The notes under the pieces were generated by a model. It was not told the origin of the DNA. It did no database searches and saw nothing but the letters and a program-made list of their open reading frames with translations. Made by a program: the position numbers and the translations under genes. A stretch of DNA of 64,000 nt from Kineosporia mesophila (GTDB lineage Bacteria > Actinomycetota > Actinomycetes > Actinomycetales > Kineosporiaceae): contig NZ_JAJOMA010000001.1 in assembly GCF_021129235.1 (NCBI RefSeq), positions 1 to 64,000 on the forward strand, read 5' to 3'. Shown piece after piece: positions 34,840-45,917 of this stretch (within the stretch, counting starts at the first letter, position 1; each line of letters begins with the position of its first letter).

Positions 34840-35928
34840 GTGAGCCGCCCTCCTGTCTCCGTGGTGCCCTTCCTGCGGGCCCTGTCCGAGCTGTACGGCT
34901 CGGACCTGCACTGCAAGGTCGGTTCGCCGCCACGCATCCGGATCGACGGCAAGCTGCGCCGCCTGGACGTGCCCGCGCTCTCCCCGGCCGACACCGAGGC
35001 GATGGTGGCCGAGGTGCTGCGGGACGACCTGCGGGCGCAGTTCCAGAGCACCAACGAGGCCGACTTCGCCTACTCCCTGAGCGGCGTCGGCCGGTACCGG
35101 GTGAACGCCTTCCGCCAGCGCGGGTCGGCCGGCCTGGTGTTCCGCCGCGTCAACGTCGGCGCGATCCCGCTCGACAAGCTCGGCGTGCCCGACGTGATCG
35201 GCCGCCTCGCCCTCGAGCCCCGTGGCCTGGTACTGGTCACCGGCCCCACCGGTTCGGGCAAGACCACCACGCTCGCCGGCATGGTCGACAAGATCAACAC
35301 CGAGCGCGAGGTGCATCTCGTCACCGTGGAGGACCCGATCGAGGTCCTGCACGAGGACAAGCTGGCGATGGTCAACCAGCGGGAGGTCCGGGTGGACACC
35401 CAGGACTTCTCGGTGGCGCTGCGCGCGGCGATGCGGCAGGACCCCGACGTCATCCTGATCGGTGAGATGCGCGATCAGGAGACGGTGCACTCGGCGCTGT
35501 CCGCGGCCGAGACCGGTCACTTCGTGATGTCCACGCTGCACACCCAGGACGCCAAGGAGACCATCTCCCGCATCATCGACTTCTTCCCGCCGCACGAGCA
35601 GAAGCAGGTCCGGCTCTCATTGGCCGGGTCGCTGCGCGGGATCATCTGCCAGCGCCTGGTGCCACGGGCTGACGGCTCGGGCCGGGCGCTCGCGATGGAG
35701 ATCTGCGTGAACACCGGGCGCATCTCCGAAGCCATCTCCGACCCGGACAAGACCAGCACCATCACCGACCTGATCAAGGAAGGTGCCTTCTACGGGATGC
35801 AGTCGTTCGACATGCACCTGGTGGAGCTGATCCGCGACGGGGTGGTGAGCCTGCACGACGGGATGGCCGTGGCCAGCAACCCGCACGACCTCACCGTGGA
35901 ACTACGCCGGCTGGGGCTGGTGGCCTAG
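34840..35928 (+). CDS. pilT: pilus retraction ATPase PilT
   Basis: A 362-residue hexameric ATPase. Walker A GPTGSGKTTT, Asp box VTVEDPIEVLHE, Walker B DPDVILIGEMRD and His box STLHTQDAKETISRI are all complete, and the N-terminal PAS-like domain reads ALSELYGSDLHCKVG. It would depolymerise type IV pili for twitching or DNA uptake. No other pilus gene is adjacent. Start GTG 34840. Confidence 0.92.
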   Translation: MSRPPVSVVPFLRALSELYGSDLHCKVGSPPRIRIDGKLRRLDVPALSPADTEAMVAEVLRDDLRAQFQSTNEADFAYSLSGVGRYRVNAFRQRGSAGLVFRRVNVGAIPLDKLGVPDVIGRLALEPRGLVLVTGPTGSGKTTTLAGMVDKINTEREVHLVTVEDPIEVLHEDKLAMVNQREVRVDTQDFSVALRAAMRQDPDVILIGEMRDQETVHSALSAAETGHFVMSTLHTQDAKETISRIIDFFPPHEQKQVRLSLAGSLRGIICQRLVPRADGSGRALAMEICVNTGRISEAISDPDKTSTITDLIKEGAFYGMQSFDMHLVELIRDGVVSLHDGMAVASNPHDLTVELRRLGLVA

Positions 35929-35953
35929 GGCCTGCCCTGCGGCCGGCGAGGGT

Positions 35954-36002
35954 CCGTAGGAGATGGACGGCGGGGTCCCGTTCCGCCCTCCACCTCCTAC
36001 GG
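35954..36002 (+). terminator. terminator hairpin after pilT
   Basis: CCGTAGGAG...GGCGG pairs imperfectly with CCGCC...CTCCTACGG (a few mismatches), 25 bp after the pilT stop. The rest of 36003-36161 holds an AT-rich patch (near 36075-36095) and no gene. Confidence 0.55.
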
Positions 36003-36161
36003 GCTCACCCGGTCTCGTCGTCGTGACCAGGGAGCTGGGGCGTTGAGACTGCCCTCGCAACGCCCGATTGGTCCATTATCAAGTTGTTACATTTAAAGCG
36101 CGACTCGTAAACACTGTGGCGTGGGTCACTATGGCCAGAATTCATCCCACGTTTCCGGAAA

Positions 36162-36205
36162 CGACAGCGCCCGGTGGGTCCGATCGGACCCACCGGGCGC
36201 TGTCG
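36162..36205 (-). terminator. perfect 44-bp palindrome after sodN
   Basis: A fully self-complementary 44-bp sequence (left half CGACAGCGCCCGGTGGGTCC) 14 bp past the sodN stop. It would form a long stem in RNA from either strand; no T-run is evident. Confidence 0.75.
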
Positions 36206-36219
36206 CGTGCTCGAAAGAC

Positions 36220-36630
36220 TCAGGCAGCAGCCTTGGTCTCCCAGAAGATCGTGCTGATCTCGTCGATCTTGGCCAGCAGCTGGTCGGCCACGGCCTCGTC
36301 GGTGCTGCCCTTCGTGCCACCCGCACCGGCGAGCTTGGTGGCCTCGTTGAACAGGCCGTGCAGCTGCGGGTACTTCTCGAAGTGAGGGGGCTTGAAGTAG
36401 TCGGTCCACAGCACCCAGAGGTGGTGCTTCACCAGGTCGCTGCGCTCCTCCTTGATCGAGATCGCGCGCTCCTTGAACACCGAGTCGTCCGAGGCGTTGA
36501 ACTTCGCGATGCAGGCCTTGACCGACTGGGCCTCGATCTTGGCCTGGGCCGGGTCGTAGACGCCACAGGGGAGGTCGCAGTGGGCGCTGACCTCGACCGC
36601 GGTGAAGGCGTTGAGGAACCGCGAGAGCAT
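36220..36630 (-). CDS. sodN: nickel superoxide dismutase
   Basis: A 136-residue precursor. The Ni-hook HCDLPCGVYDP begins at residue 17, after a 16-residue propeptide that must be removed so that His1 can bind nickel. The four-helix-bundle body follows (FKERAISIKEERSDLVKHHL, WTDYFKPPHFEKYP). It dismutes superoxide in the cytosol. SodX, the presumed processing peptidase, is encoded immediately upstream with a 42-bp gap. ATG 36630 has AAGGAG. Confidence 0.95.
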   Translation of the reverse strand: MLSRFLNAFTAVEVSAHCDLPCGVYDPAQAKIEAQSVKACIAKFNASDDSVFKERAISIKEERSDLVKHHLWVLWTDYFKPPHFEKYPQLHGLFNEATKLAGAGGTKGSTDEAVADQLLAKIDEISTIFWETKAAA

Positions 36631-36672
36631 GGGTACTCCTTTTCGCGAGGCTAGAGGCTGAGGACTCGTAAC

Positions 36673-37038
36673 CTACTCCGCACCCTGTTGATCTGCGCGC
36701 CGCGGGCCCGTGATCTTCCCCGGGTCGGGCCAGATCCGGAACAGCACCACGGCCAGCACGTCGTCGTCCGGCACCGCGCCCACCTGCCAGGAGTCGACGC
36801 CCTCGGCCGGGTTGTCGCGTTCCACCCACCAGCCGCCGTCCTCGCGGAACGAGAGCCGTTTCACCGAGAGCGGCCGGTCGCCGGGCAGGCGCACCACCGC
36901 CACGCGGCCCACCTGGGGCCGTGCTCCCCAGTGCACCAGCAGCCGGTCGCCGTCCCGCAGGGACGGTTCCATCGAACGGCCGCGCACGATCACCTGGCCG
37001 ATCGGCAGCAGTGGCCGGTGCACCGTAGGGGAGCTCAT
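36673..37038 (-). CDS. sodX: SodN maturation peptidase SodX (S26 family)
   Basis: A 121-residue signal-peptidase-like enzyme without membrane anchor. The Ser motif RGRSMEPSLRDGDRLLV and the Lys segment RPLSVKRLSFRED give the S26 Ser-Lys dyad. Proteins of this type next to sodN cleave the Ni-SOD propeptide. Here it precedes sodN, while in Streptomyces it usually follows. ATG 37038 is chosen since upstream frame has no coding character. Confidence 0.88.
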   Translation of the reverse strand: MSSPTVHRPLLPIGQVIVRGRSMEPSLRDGDRLLVHWGARPQVGRVAVVRLPGDRPLSVKRLSFREDGGWWVERDNPAEGVDSWQVGAVPDDDVLAVVLFRIWPDPGKITGPRRADQQGAE

Positions 37039-37282
37039 CCGCGTCCTCAGTCTTGATCTTTTCATTGATGACGAAAGGTGGGGCCGGTTACACCGTACGT
37101 GCTCGTAGGGGCGCATCGCTGTGCCACGATGAGCGCCACGGGTCACCCCCGTTCACCTGGGCCGGTGGCGCCACCCCGCCGCCCGCGTATCTCCCGCCCT
37201 CTCACTGCGCGCGTATCGCCGCATCCTGGCGGTCTTTTCGTCGTTCCCACCGACCTGTCCAGACCTGTCCCGAGGTGCTCGC

Positions 37283-38482
<1,200 letters not shown>

Positions 38483-38522
38483 CCCTGTGTGACGGCAAAC
38501 TCGGACCTGAACGGCATTTGTT

Positions 38523-38548
38523 GGGCAACCAGTTGCATAAGGTTGCCC
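38523..38548 (+). terminator. small hairpin after malic enzyme
   Basis: GGGCAACC and GGTTGCCC separated by 10 nt, 40 bp past the stop. It could equally be an operator for the DivIVA-like gene at 38600. Confidence 0.35.
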
Positions 38549-38599
38549 GTGCGCGGAAGAGTTCGCATCACACTTCGGCTCCCACCCCTGTGAAGGCTC

Positions 38600-39640
38600 A
38601 TGGACGAGAATCGACCGGTCGTATCCGGGGCACCTCGGGAAGATTCCTTCGACATCGCTGTGCGAGGTTTCAACCGGCAGCAGGTCATGGAGTACATGAC
38701 CCGCACGCACGCGTTACTCAGCACCCTCGAGCGGCAGCTCGCGGTGGCGCGGGCCGAGGGCCAGCGCGCCCGCGCCGGGGCCGAGGCCGCCGTCGCGGAG
38801 ACCCAGAGGCTGCAGGCCCAGGTCGAGGAACTGCGCGACGCGCCCAAGCCGCAGCCGGTGCACGCCGAGCTCAGCGACCGGATGTCGCAGATCCTGCGGC
38901 TGGCCAACGAGGAGGCCGAGCAGGAGCGTTCGCGCGCCAGCGACGACATCATCCGGCTCCGGCAGGAGACCCAGGTCGAGGCCGAGCGCATCGTCACCCA
39001 GGCCCGGGCCGAGGCCCAGCAAGACCTGGAGCAGGCCCGCGCGAGTGCCGTGCAGGAGCTGACGATCGCCCGCGAGACGGCTACGCGGGAGGTGAACGAG
39101 GCCCGGCAGGCCGCCGAGAACGAGCTGACCCGCGCCCACAGCGAGGCCGAGATCACCATCACCTCGGCCCGCACCGAGGCCGATCAGCTGCGGCTCGACT
39201 CCGTGCGGCACGCCGAGCACCTGATCGACGACGCCCAGCGCCGCTCCGGTGCCGTCAACGGCCTGGCCGCCCAGCGTCTCGACGCGCTCACCGGCACTCA
39301 CAGCGAGGCCCTGAACCGGCTCGCCCAGATCCGCGACGTGCTCAGCCAGCTGCTCAGCGCCGATGCCGCGGCCGGTTCGCTGTCCGCCGCGGTCGAGGCC
39401 GCCATGAACAACCGCGACGAACAACGGCCCGAGGGTGAGCCGGTCGAGGGGGAGATCTACGACGACGCCCTGCCGCCCGACCTGCACGAGGTCATCGACG
39501 TGCGCGACGACTACTCCTCGCACGGGCACTCCGGCAGCCACGCGACCATCGACGACGACCTCAACATCGATCCGCGCGATCCCCTCGGAACCGGTCAGAT
39601 CGATCTACGTGGTGTGAGGGTGGTCACAGGACCGGCCTAG
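38600..39640 (+). CDS. DivIVA-domain coiled-coil protein
   Basis: A 346-residue protein. The N-terminus has the DivIVA-like motif FDIAVRGFNRQQVMEYM. Residues 45 to about 230 form an uninterrupted Glu/Ala/Arg-rich coiled coil, and the tail is acidic and His/Ser-rich. Such actinobacterial proteins (DivIVA, Scy and FilP relatives) organise polar growth or cytoskeleton; the exact member is not clear. ATG 38600. Confidence 0.82.
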   Translation: MDENRPVVSGAPREDSFDIAVRGFNRQQVMEYMTRTHALLSTLERQLAVARAEGQRARAGAEAAVAETQRLQAQVEELRDAPKPQPVHAELSDRMSQILRLANEEAEQERSRASDDIIRLRQETQVEAERIVTQARAEAQQDLEQARASAVQELTIARETATREVNEARQAAENELTRAHSEAEITITSARTEADQLRLDSVRHAEHLIDDAQRRSGAVNGLAAQRLDALTGTHSEALNRLAQIRDVLSQLLSADAAAGSLSAAVEAAMNNRDEQRPEGEPVEGEIYDDALPPDLHEVIDVRDDYSSHGHSGSHATIDDDLNIDPRDPLGTGQIDLRGVRVVTGPA

Positions 39641-39674
39641 AGGTCGTGGGGGCGGCAGGACTAGCGTCGTCCCC

Positions 39675-40643
39675 ATGCTGGCTGCCTTCGTCACCAGAAC
39701 CGATGCCGACGACCCGCTCTCCGCACTACAGGTCGCAGAGCGCCCCGCCCCGGACGTGCCCGAAGGCTGGGCCCGGGTCCGGCTGAAGGCCGCCAGCCTG
39801 AACCATCACGATCTGTGGAGCCTGCGCGGGGTCGGCCTGCCCGACGAGCGCCTGCCGATGATCCTGGGCTGCGACGGCGCGGGCCTCGACGACGACGGCA
39901 ACGAGGTCATCGTGCACGCCGTCATCAGCGATCCGGACTGGAAGGGCGACGAGACCCTCGACCCGCGCCGCAGCCTGCTCTCCGAGCTGCACCAGGGCGC
40001 GCTCGCCGACGAGGTGATCGTGCCGAAGAGCAACCTGGTGCCCAAGCCGGCCGGGCTGAGCTGGGAAGAAGCCGCCTGCCTGCCCACGGCCTGGCTCACC
40101 GCCTACCGCATGCTCTTCACCCAGGGCCAGGTGCTTCCCGGCCAGACCATCCTGGTGCAGGGCGCGGGTGGTGGGGTCGCGACGGCGCTGATCGCGCTCG
40201 GCCGGGCCGCGGGGGTGCGGGTCTGGGCGACCAGTCGCGACGAGGGCAAACGGACGCGGGCGGTACAGCTGGGTGCCGATCGCGCCTTCGAGAGCGGGGC
40301 CCGGCTGCCCGAGCGGGTGGACGCGGTGATGGAGACCGTGGGCGCGGCCACCTGGAGTCACTCGGTGAAGTCGCTGAAATCCGGCGGGGCGATCGTGATC
40401 TGCGGTGCCACCAGCGGCGCCGCCCCGAAGAACGCCGAGCTCAACCGCATCTTCTTCCTGCAACTACGGGTGCTCGGGTCGACCATGGGCACCCGCGAGG
40501 AACTCGGCCGCCTGGCGAACTTCCTGCTCACCAGCGGGGTGCGCCCGCGGATCGACACGGTGCTGCCCCTGGAACGCGCTCGCGAGGGATTCGAGAAGCT
40601 CGCGTCGGGAGACGTGGTGGGCAAGGTCGTGTTCACGCGCTGA
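39675..40643 (+). CDS. zinc-type alcohol dehydrogenase/quinone oxidoreductase family
   Basis: A 322-residue MDR-superfamily NADPH enzyme. It has SLNHHDLWSLRG, LGCDGAG, EEAACLPTAWLTAYRML and the Rossmann loop VQGAGGGVATALIALG. Catalytic zinc ligands (GHE with Cys) are not evident, so it is likely a zinc-free quinone/enoyl reductase. Start ATG 39675, 34 bp after the coiled-coil gene. Confidence 0.86.
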   Translation: MLAAFVTRTDADDPLSALQVAERPAPDVPEGWARVRLKAASLNHHDLWSLRGVGLPDERLPMILGCDGAGLDDDGNEVIVHAVISDPDWKGDETLDPRRSLLSELHQGALADEVIVPKSNLVPKPAGLSWEEAACLPTAWLTAYRMLFTQGQVLPGQTILVQGAGGGVATALIALGRAAGVRVWATSRDEGKRTRAVQLGADRAFESGARLPERVDAVMETVGAATWSHSVKSLKSGGAIVICGATSGAAPKNAELNRIFFLQLRVLGSTMGTREELGRLANFLLTSGVRPRIDTVLPLERAREGFEKLASGDVVGKVVFTR

Positions 40644-40652
40644 AAATGGAGG

Positions 40653-40685
40653 TCCCCCAGCCCTGGAGGGCCGGGGGTGCTCCCA
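40653..40685. repeat. second copy of the nested hairpin repeat
   Basis: Begins TCCCCCAGCC, forms CCCCCAGCCC/GGGCCGGGGG, and ends GGTGCTCCCA. It matches the layout of the insert at 24790-24820. Confidence 0.7.
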
Positions 40686-40723
40686 GCGTGCCCGCTCCCC
40701 TTCGGGGAGCCGAGCGGGCACGC
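40686..40723. terminator. hairpin terminator between convergent genes
   Basis: GCGTGCCCGCT pairs with AGCGGGCACGC around an inner CTCCCC-TTC-GGGGAG hairpin, 42 bp after the reductase stop and 21 bp before the convergent SGNH gene. Confidence 0.7.
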
Positions 40724-40744
40724 GTGTCTTCAGGCAATTTCTTT

Positions 40745-41380
40745 CTAGGGCCGGGGCACGCCGAGCCACTCGTACCAGCCGTTGTGCAGCACCAGCCAGG
40801 CGATCAGGCCGTAGCCGGCCTGGCGCGGGTGCTCCCCGTCGCCGGAGGCCAGGTCGGTGAGCCAGTCCTCGTGCGCGTAGAGCGGGTCGAAGCAATCCAC
40901 GTAGGGCACGCTGCGACGGCGGCAGACGTCACTGAAAGTGGCTGACAGCTCTTCGATCCGGAGGTTCAGCGCGTGGTCGGCGGCCGGGGGCGGGCCGACC
41001 ACGAAGGCGGGCAGCCGTCGGGCGTGCGCGTCGTCGAGCATGTTGGCGAGGTTCAGCCGCGAGCGCGGGATGCTCAGGCCGGCCTCGATGTCGGCCCGGC
41101 CCAGGCCGATCACCACGCGGTGTTCGCCCTGGTGGTCGCCGAAGCGGCGCCCGGCCTCCGACCACCAGCGGGTGCCCAGGTCGGCCGTGTTCTCCCCGGG
41201 AACACCGAGAGTGTAGACGGACAGGGCCATCTCGTCCTGAGGGGTGCGCGCCGCGACCCGGCCCACCCAGCCCAGCGCCTTGGGGTCGCCCACCCCGGAG
41301 ACCAGCGCGTCACCGACGACGCAGATCCTCACCTCCGGTGCACCGGCGGGGGTGCTGGAGGCTAGGCGCAATCGGCTCAC
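40745..41380 (-). CDS. SGNH/GDSL-like protein with Ala in place of the catalytic Ser
   Basis: A 211-residue flavodoxin-like hydrolase fold. Block I reads VGDALVSGVGDPKALGWVGR, so the GDS serine is alanine; block V has GEHPRQAGYG with the histidine. Close actinobacterial relatives commonly have GDEL here, so loss of serine appears to be a family trait; the biochemical role is unknown. The GTG/ATG start at 41380 overlaps the stop of the small DUF6104 gene region by 4 bp. Confidence 0.72.
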   Translation of the reverse strand: MSRLRLASSTPAGAPEVRICVVGDALVSGVGDPKALGWVGRVAARTPQDEMALSVYTLGVPGENTADLGTRWWSEAGRRFGDHQGEHRVVIGLGRADIEAGLSIPRSRLNLANMLDDAHARRLPAFVVGPPPAADHALNLRIEELSATFSDVCRRRSVPYVDCFDPLYAHEDWLTDLASGDGEHPRQAGYGLIAWLVLHNGWYEWLGVPRP

Positions 41381-41562
41381 TGGACCTCGTCGTCATCGTC
41401 GTCGAGCCGGGCCAGCCAGGTGGCCAGTCGCTCGACCGGGGTCTCGAAATCCGGGTTGAGGTCGACGAAATGCTTCAGCTGCTCGGCCAGCCAGGCGAAC
41501 GACACTTCTTCGTCCCCACGGCGCTGCTCGAGCTCCTCGATCCCTCGGTCGGTGAAGTACAT
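41377..41562 (-). CDS. DUF6104 small protein
   Basis: A 61-residue acidic protein, MYFTDRGIEELEQRRGDEEV, then FAWLAEQLKHFVDLNPDFETPVE and an Asp-rich end. The same small protein is found next to kgd in many actinobacteria, as here. Function unknown. Confidence 0.82.
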   Translation of the reverse strand: MYFTDRGIEELEQRRGDEEVSFAWLAEQLKHFVDLNPDFETPVERLATWLARLDDDDDEVQ

Positions 41563-41630
41563 GGTCGTATTCTGTCCGACTTCATCCGCAAGATCTCGTA
41601 GGTGGACCGGTTGAGTAGTGCGATTTCGCT

Positions 41631-41668
41631 GAAACGGCTCCGCACCCACATGGATGCGGAGCCGTTTC
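41631..41668 (-). terminator. terminator after kgd
   Basis: GAAACGGCTCCGCA and TGCGGAGCCGTTTC, a perfect 14-bp stem with a 10-nt loop, 12 bp past the kgd stop. Confidence 0.85.
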
Positions 41669-41680
41669 GCGTTGTCCCGC

Positions 41681-44600
41681 TTAGCGGTTGAACGCCTGAG
41701 CGATCAGGGCCGCCTGCTCGGCCTGGTGCTTCTTGGCCGAACCGGTGGCCGGGGAGGCCGCCGCGGGGCGGGAGATGCGCAGCAGCGGACGCCCGCCCAG
41801 GTCTTGCGGAAGGCTCAGGGCGATCGACGGCCAGGGACCCTGGTTCGCCGGCTCGTCCTGCACCCAGACCAGCTGGGCGTCGCGGTACGGCTGGATGGCC
41901 GCCTGCACACCCTCGGCGTCGAGCGGGTAGAGCTGCTCCAGCCGCACGATCGCGGTGCTGGTGTCACCACGCTTGGTGCGCTCCGCTACCAGGTCGTGGT
42001 AGATCTTCCCGCTGCACAGCAGCACCCGGTCGACCTGCCCCAGCTTGGCGTTGTCGGGGATGACCGGGAGGAACTCACCGTTGGTGAACTCCTCGATCGG
42101 CGACACGGCGGCCTTCAGGCGCAGCATCGACTTGGGTGTGAACACCACCAGCGGCTTGCGCGGCTTGGCGTAGGCCTGACGGCGCAGCAGGTGGAAGTAG
42201 CTGGCCGGGGTCGACGGCTGGGCGACGAACATGTTGTTCTCGGCGCACAGCTGCAGGTAGCGCTCGATGCGGGCGCTGGAGTGGTCCGGCCCCTGGCCCT
42301 CGTAGCCGTGGGGGAGCAGCAGCGTCACCGACGACCGCTGGCCCCACTTCTGCTCGGACGAGGAGATGAACTCGTCGACGATGGTCTGGGCGCCGTTGGC
42401 GAAGTCACCGAACTGCGCCTCCCAGAGCACCAGGGCGTCGGGCCGCTCGACCGAGTAGCCGTACTCGAAGCCCATCGCGGCGAACTCGGACAGCAGCGAG
42501 TCGTAGATCCAGAACTTGCCCTGGTTCTCGTTCAGGTTGAGCAGAGGGGTCCATTCCTCGGCCGTGATCTTGTCGGTCAGCACCGCGTGCCGCTGGGTGA
42601 ACGTGCCGCGCCGGGTGTCCTGCCCGGTGAACCGGATGTTGGTGCCCTCCATCAGGATCGATCCCAGCGCCAGCAGCTCGCCGAACGCCCAGTCGACCCC
42701 GCCGTCGGAGGCCATCGTGGCCCGGCGCTCCAGCAGCGTCTGCAGCTTCGGGTGTACCGAGAAGCCCGCGGGCGGCGAGACGTACGCGTCGCCGATCTGC
42801 TTCAGCACCTCGGCCGGGACCGCGCTGGTGTGGCCGTTGCCGGCGTTGCTGTCCTGCTGCTGCGCCTTGGGCAGGTCGAGACCGGCCGTGACGTCGCGGT
42901 TCACCGTGGGCGGGTGGTTCACCGTGTCGCGGGTCTCGGCGAAGACGCGCTCCAGCTGCTGCTGGTAGTCGCGCAGCGCCTGCTCCGCCTCTTCCACGGT
43001 GATGTCACCGCGCCCGATCAGGCCCTCGGTGTAGAGCTTGCGAACGCTCCGCTTGGCCTCGATCAGGTTGTACATCAGCGGCTGGGTCATCGAGGGGTCG
43101 TCGCCCTCGTTGTGGCCGCGGCGGCGGTAGCAGACCATGTCGATGACGACGTCCTTGTCGAACGCCATCCGGAACTCGAAGGCCAGCTGGGCCACCCGGA
43201 CACAGGCTTCCGGGTCGTCCCCGTTCACGTGGAAGATCGGCGCCTGGATCATCCGGGCGGCGTCGGTGCAGTAGACCGACGAGCGCGAGGAGGAGGGGGC
43301 GGTGGTGAAGCCGACCTGGTTGTTGATGACGACGTGCACCGTGCCGCCGGTGCGGTAACCCCGCAGCTGCGACAGGTTCAGCGTCTCGGTGACCACACCC
43401 TGCCCGGCGAACGCCGCGTCGCCGTGCATCAGCACCGGCAGCACCGAGAAGATCTCGCCCTGCCGGTTCAGCCGGTCCTGCTTGGCCCGGGCCACACCCT
43501 CGAGCACCGGGTTGACCGCCTCCAGGTGGGAGGGGTTCGCGGCCAGGTAGACCTTGGTCTTCTCGCCGGTCTCGGCGGTGTAATGACCCTCGGTGCCGAG
43601 GTGGTACTTCACGTCGCCGGAACCCTGCACGCTGCGCGGGTCCTGCTGACCCTCGAACTCGCGGAAGATCTGGCCGTAGCTCTTGCCCGCGATGTTGGCC
43701 AGCACGTTCAGCCGGCCGCGGTGCGGCATGCCGATGCAGACCTCGTCGAGCTTCTCCCGGGCGGCGTTCGACAGCAGCTCGTCGAGCAGGGCGATGACCG
43801 ACTCGCCGCCCTCGAGGCTGAAGCGCTTCTGGCCGACGAACTTCGTCTGCAGGAAGGTCTCGAACGCCTCGGCCGCGTTGAGCCGGCCGAGGATGCGCAG
43901 CTGCTCCTCGCGGGTCGGCTTGGCGTAGGGCCGCTCCAGCCGGGCCTGCAGCCAGCGCCGCTGCTCCGGGTCCTGAATATGCATGTACTCGATACCGACC
44001 GTGCGGCAGTAGGTGTCGCGCAGCACGCCGAGGATGTGGCGCAGCTTGGCCACTGGCTTGCCGCCGAAACCGCCTGTCGGCACCTCGCGTTCGAGGTCCC
44101 AGAGGGTCAGGCCGTGGGTGGTGATGTCGAGGTCGGGGTGACGGCGCTGCTTGTACTCCAGCGGGTCGGTGTCGGCCATCAGGTGGCCCCGGACCCGGTA
44201 GGAGTGGATCAGCTCCTGCACCCGCGCGGTCTTGTTGATCTGGTCGTCGTGCGACACCGAGATGTCGCGCACCCAGCGCACCGGCTCGTAGGGCAGGCGC
44301 AGCGAGCGGAAGACCCGGTCGTAGAAACCGTCCTCGCCCAGCAGCTTGCTGTGCACCACGCGCAGGAACTCGCCGGACCCGGCGCCCTGGATGATGCGGT
44401 GGTCGTAGGTGGAGGTCAGCGTCATCATCTTGCTGACCGCCAGGCGGGCGATGGTCTCTTCCGACGCGCCCTGGTACTCGGCCGGGTAGTCCATCGCGCC
44501 GACGCCGATGATGGCGCCCTGGCCCTTCATCAGCCGCGGCACGGAGTGCACGGTGCCGATGGTGCCGGGGTTGGTCAGGCTCAGCGTGGTGCCGGCGAAG

Positions 44601-45553
44601 TCGTCGGCCCCGAGCTTGCCGTTACGGGCCCGGCGCACGACGTCCTCGTAGGCCGCCCAGAACTCGGCGAAGTCCATGCCGTCGCAGTGCCGCACGTTCG
44701 GCACCAGCAGCTGGCGCGTGCCGTCCGGCTTGGGCATGTCGATCGCGATACCGAGGTTGATGTGGGCCGGCTGCACGATCGCCGGCTTGCCGTCCTCCTC
44801 GGTGTACGAGGTGTTCATCGACGGCATCAGTTCCAGCGCCTCGACGAGGGCGAAACCGATCAGGTGGGTGAACGACACCTTGCCGCCGCGGGAGCGGGCC
44901 AGGTGATTGTTGAGCACGATCCGGTTGTCGATCAGGAGCTTTGCCGGGACGGCCCGCACGCTGGTGGCGGTGGGCACCTCCAGGCTGGCTTCCATGTTCG
45001 TCACGACCCGGGCCGCCGGGCCCTTCAGCCGGGTGACCTGCGGGGCGTCCCGGTTGGTCTTCGCCGGGGCGGCGGCCGCCGGTTCCCGGGGGGTGCGGGC
45101 GGCCGGCAGGGTGGCCGGCTGCTGCGCGGGCTTCCTGGCCGGGGTGCTCGTTGAGTTCGTTGAGTTCGGGGTGGTCGTGGCACTGGCTGCGGGGGCGGGC
45201 TGCGCCGGTGTCGCCTCGTTCGGCCTGGTCTCGCTCCGGCCGGCCGGGGTGGCCGGGGCGGTAACAGGTGGGGCCGCAGGCTTCGGTGGCTGCAGCGCGG
45301 CGGTCGCGACCGGACGGCCTTCGGCCGCCCCGTTCGGGCCCGTCGCAGGAATGGTGTCCGAGGGATCCGAGGTGGTCTCGTCAGGCTGCCGGGAGCTGGC
45401 CCGCAGGTGCGGGGTCTCGCTCGGCTGGTAGTCCGCGAAGAATTCCCACCAGGCGGGATCCACCGAGGACTTGTCTGACAGGTACTGCTGGTACAGCTCG
45501 TCGACCAGCCACTCGTTCGGTCCGAACTCGGTCACCACAGGCTCGGAGGACAC
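41681..45553 (-). CDS. kgd: multifunctional 2-oxoglutarate decarboxylase/dehydrogenase Kgd (E1o with fused E2 domain)
   Basis: A 1290-residue protein. The N-terminal E1 signature [15 protein letters not shown] is followed by a Pro/Ala/Thr linker (about 50-150), an E2-like acyltransferase catalytic domain (ending [19 protein letters not shown]), and the thiamine-diphosphate E1 body ([43 protein letters not shown]). This fusion is the actinobacterial OdhA/Kgd type feeding succinyl-CoA or succinic semialdehyde into the TCA cycle. The E2 domain lacks a lipoyl segment, as in relatives. Start ATG 45553. Confidence 0.96.
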   Translation of the reverse strand: MSSEPVVTEFGPNEWLVDELYQQYLSDKSSVDPAWWEFFADYQPSETPHLRASSRQPDETTSDPSDTIPATGPNGAAEGRPVATAALQPPKPAAPPVTAPATPAGRSETRPNEATPAQPAPAASATTTPNSTNSTSTPARKPAQQPATLPAARTPREPAAAAPAKTNRDAPQVTRLKGPAARVVTNMEASLEVPTATSVRAVPAKLLIDNRIVLNNHLARSRGGKVSFTHLIGFALVEALELMPSMNTSYTEEDGKPAIVQPAHINLGIAIDMPKPDGTRQLLVPNVRHCDGMDFAEFWAAYEDVVRRARNGKLGADDFAGTTLSLTNPGTIGTVHSVPRLMKGQGAIIGVGAMDYPAEYQGASEETIARLAVSKMMTLTSTYDHRIIQGAGSGEFLRVVHSKLLGEDGFYDRVFRSLRLPYEPVRWVRDISVSHDDQINKTARVQELIHSYRVRGHLMADTDPLEYKQRRHPDLDITTHGLTLWDLEREVPTGGFGGKPVAKLRHILGVLRDTYCRTVGIEYMHIQDPEQRRWLQARLERPYAKPTREEQLRILGRLNAAEAFETFLQTKFVGQKRFSLEGGESVIALLDELLSNAAREKLDEVCIGMPHRGRLNVLANIAGKSYGQIFREFEGQQDPRSVQGSGDVKYHLGTEGHYTAETGEKTKVYLAANPSHLEAVNPVLEGVARAKQDRLNRQGEIFSVLPVLMHGDAAFAGQGVVTETLNLSQLRGYRTGGTVHVVINNQVGFTTAPSSSRSSVYCTDAARMIQAPIFHVNGDDPEACVRVAQLAFEFRMAFDKDVVIDMVCYRRRGHNEGDDPSMTQPLMYNLIEAKRSVRKLYTEGLIGRGDITVEEAEQALRDYQQQLERVFAETRDTVNHPPTVNRDVTAGLDLPKAQQQDSNAGNGHTSAVPAEVLKQIGDAYVSPPAGFSVHPKLQTLLERRATMASDGGVDWAFGELLALGSILMEGTNIRFTGQDTRRGTFTQRHAVLTDKITAEEWTPLLNLNENQGKFWIYDSLLSEFAAMGFEYGYSVERPDALVLWEAQFGDFANGAQTIVDEFISSSEQKWGQRSSVTLLLPHGYEGQGPDHSSARIERYLQLCAENNMFVAQPSTPASYFHLLRRQAYAKPRKPLVVFTPKSMLRLKAAVSPIEEFTNGEFLPVIPDNAKLGQVDRVLLCSGKIYHDLVAERTKRGDTSTAIVRLEQLYPLDAEGVQAAIQPYRDAQLVWVQDEPANQGPWPSIALSLPQDLGGRPLLRISRPAAASPATGSAKKHQAEQAALIAQAFNR

Positions 45554-45917
45554 GGCGAGAATCGCCTTCTTTCAGTGCGGGGCTGAAGGGTGTGTCAACC
45601 CTAACCCGATCGAGTGGGAGTGCGAGGGATTAGCACTTCCACTCGGCGCCGCCGCGGGGTGGGCTGCGCCACGACCTGCCGTAAGATGGATTTACCATGC
45701 CTCCACGAAGGTGCCGGCCTGTGGCCGGCTTACCCCAGTCCTGTACGTCGCCGTCGCGCCAACGTCGCGCGGCATCCACCAGCGGCTCGCACCGAGCGCC
45801 GTCCGGAACGGCCCGCTCGGGCCCGCTTCCGACTGCTCCGGCGCCTGCCCCCGAGTTCGGCCCGAACGGGCACAGCCGGTCGCGGAACGTCTCGTTCCGC
45901 CGCGGCGTCACAGTCTT
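45554..45917 (+). other. 364-bp divergent gap with structured leader of the CNNM operon
   Basis: Between kgd and the first CNNM gene. On the + strand, GTAAGATGGATTTAC (GTAA/TTAC) is followed by GCCGGCCTGTGGCCGGC, and several more GC-rich hairpins run to about 45900. A long structured leader before a magnesium/cobalt-efflux-type gene suggests a cis-acting RNA, but it does not match the M-box or yybP-ykoY consensus that I know. Confidence 0.35.

Noticed and set aside
41654-45154. 1166-codon open frame on the + strand
   Set aside because: It is the exact antisense of kgd, whose motifs are complete; long shadow frames are expected at this G+C content.
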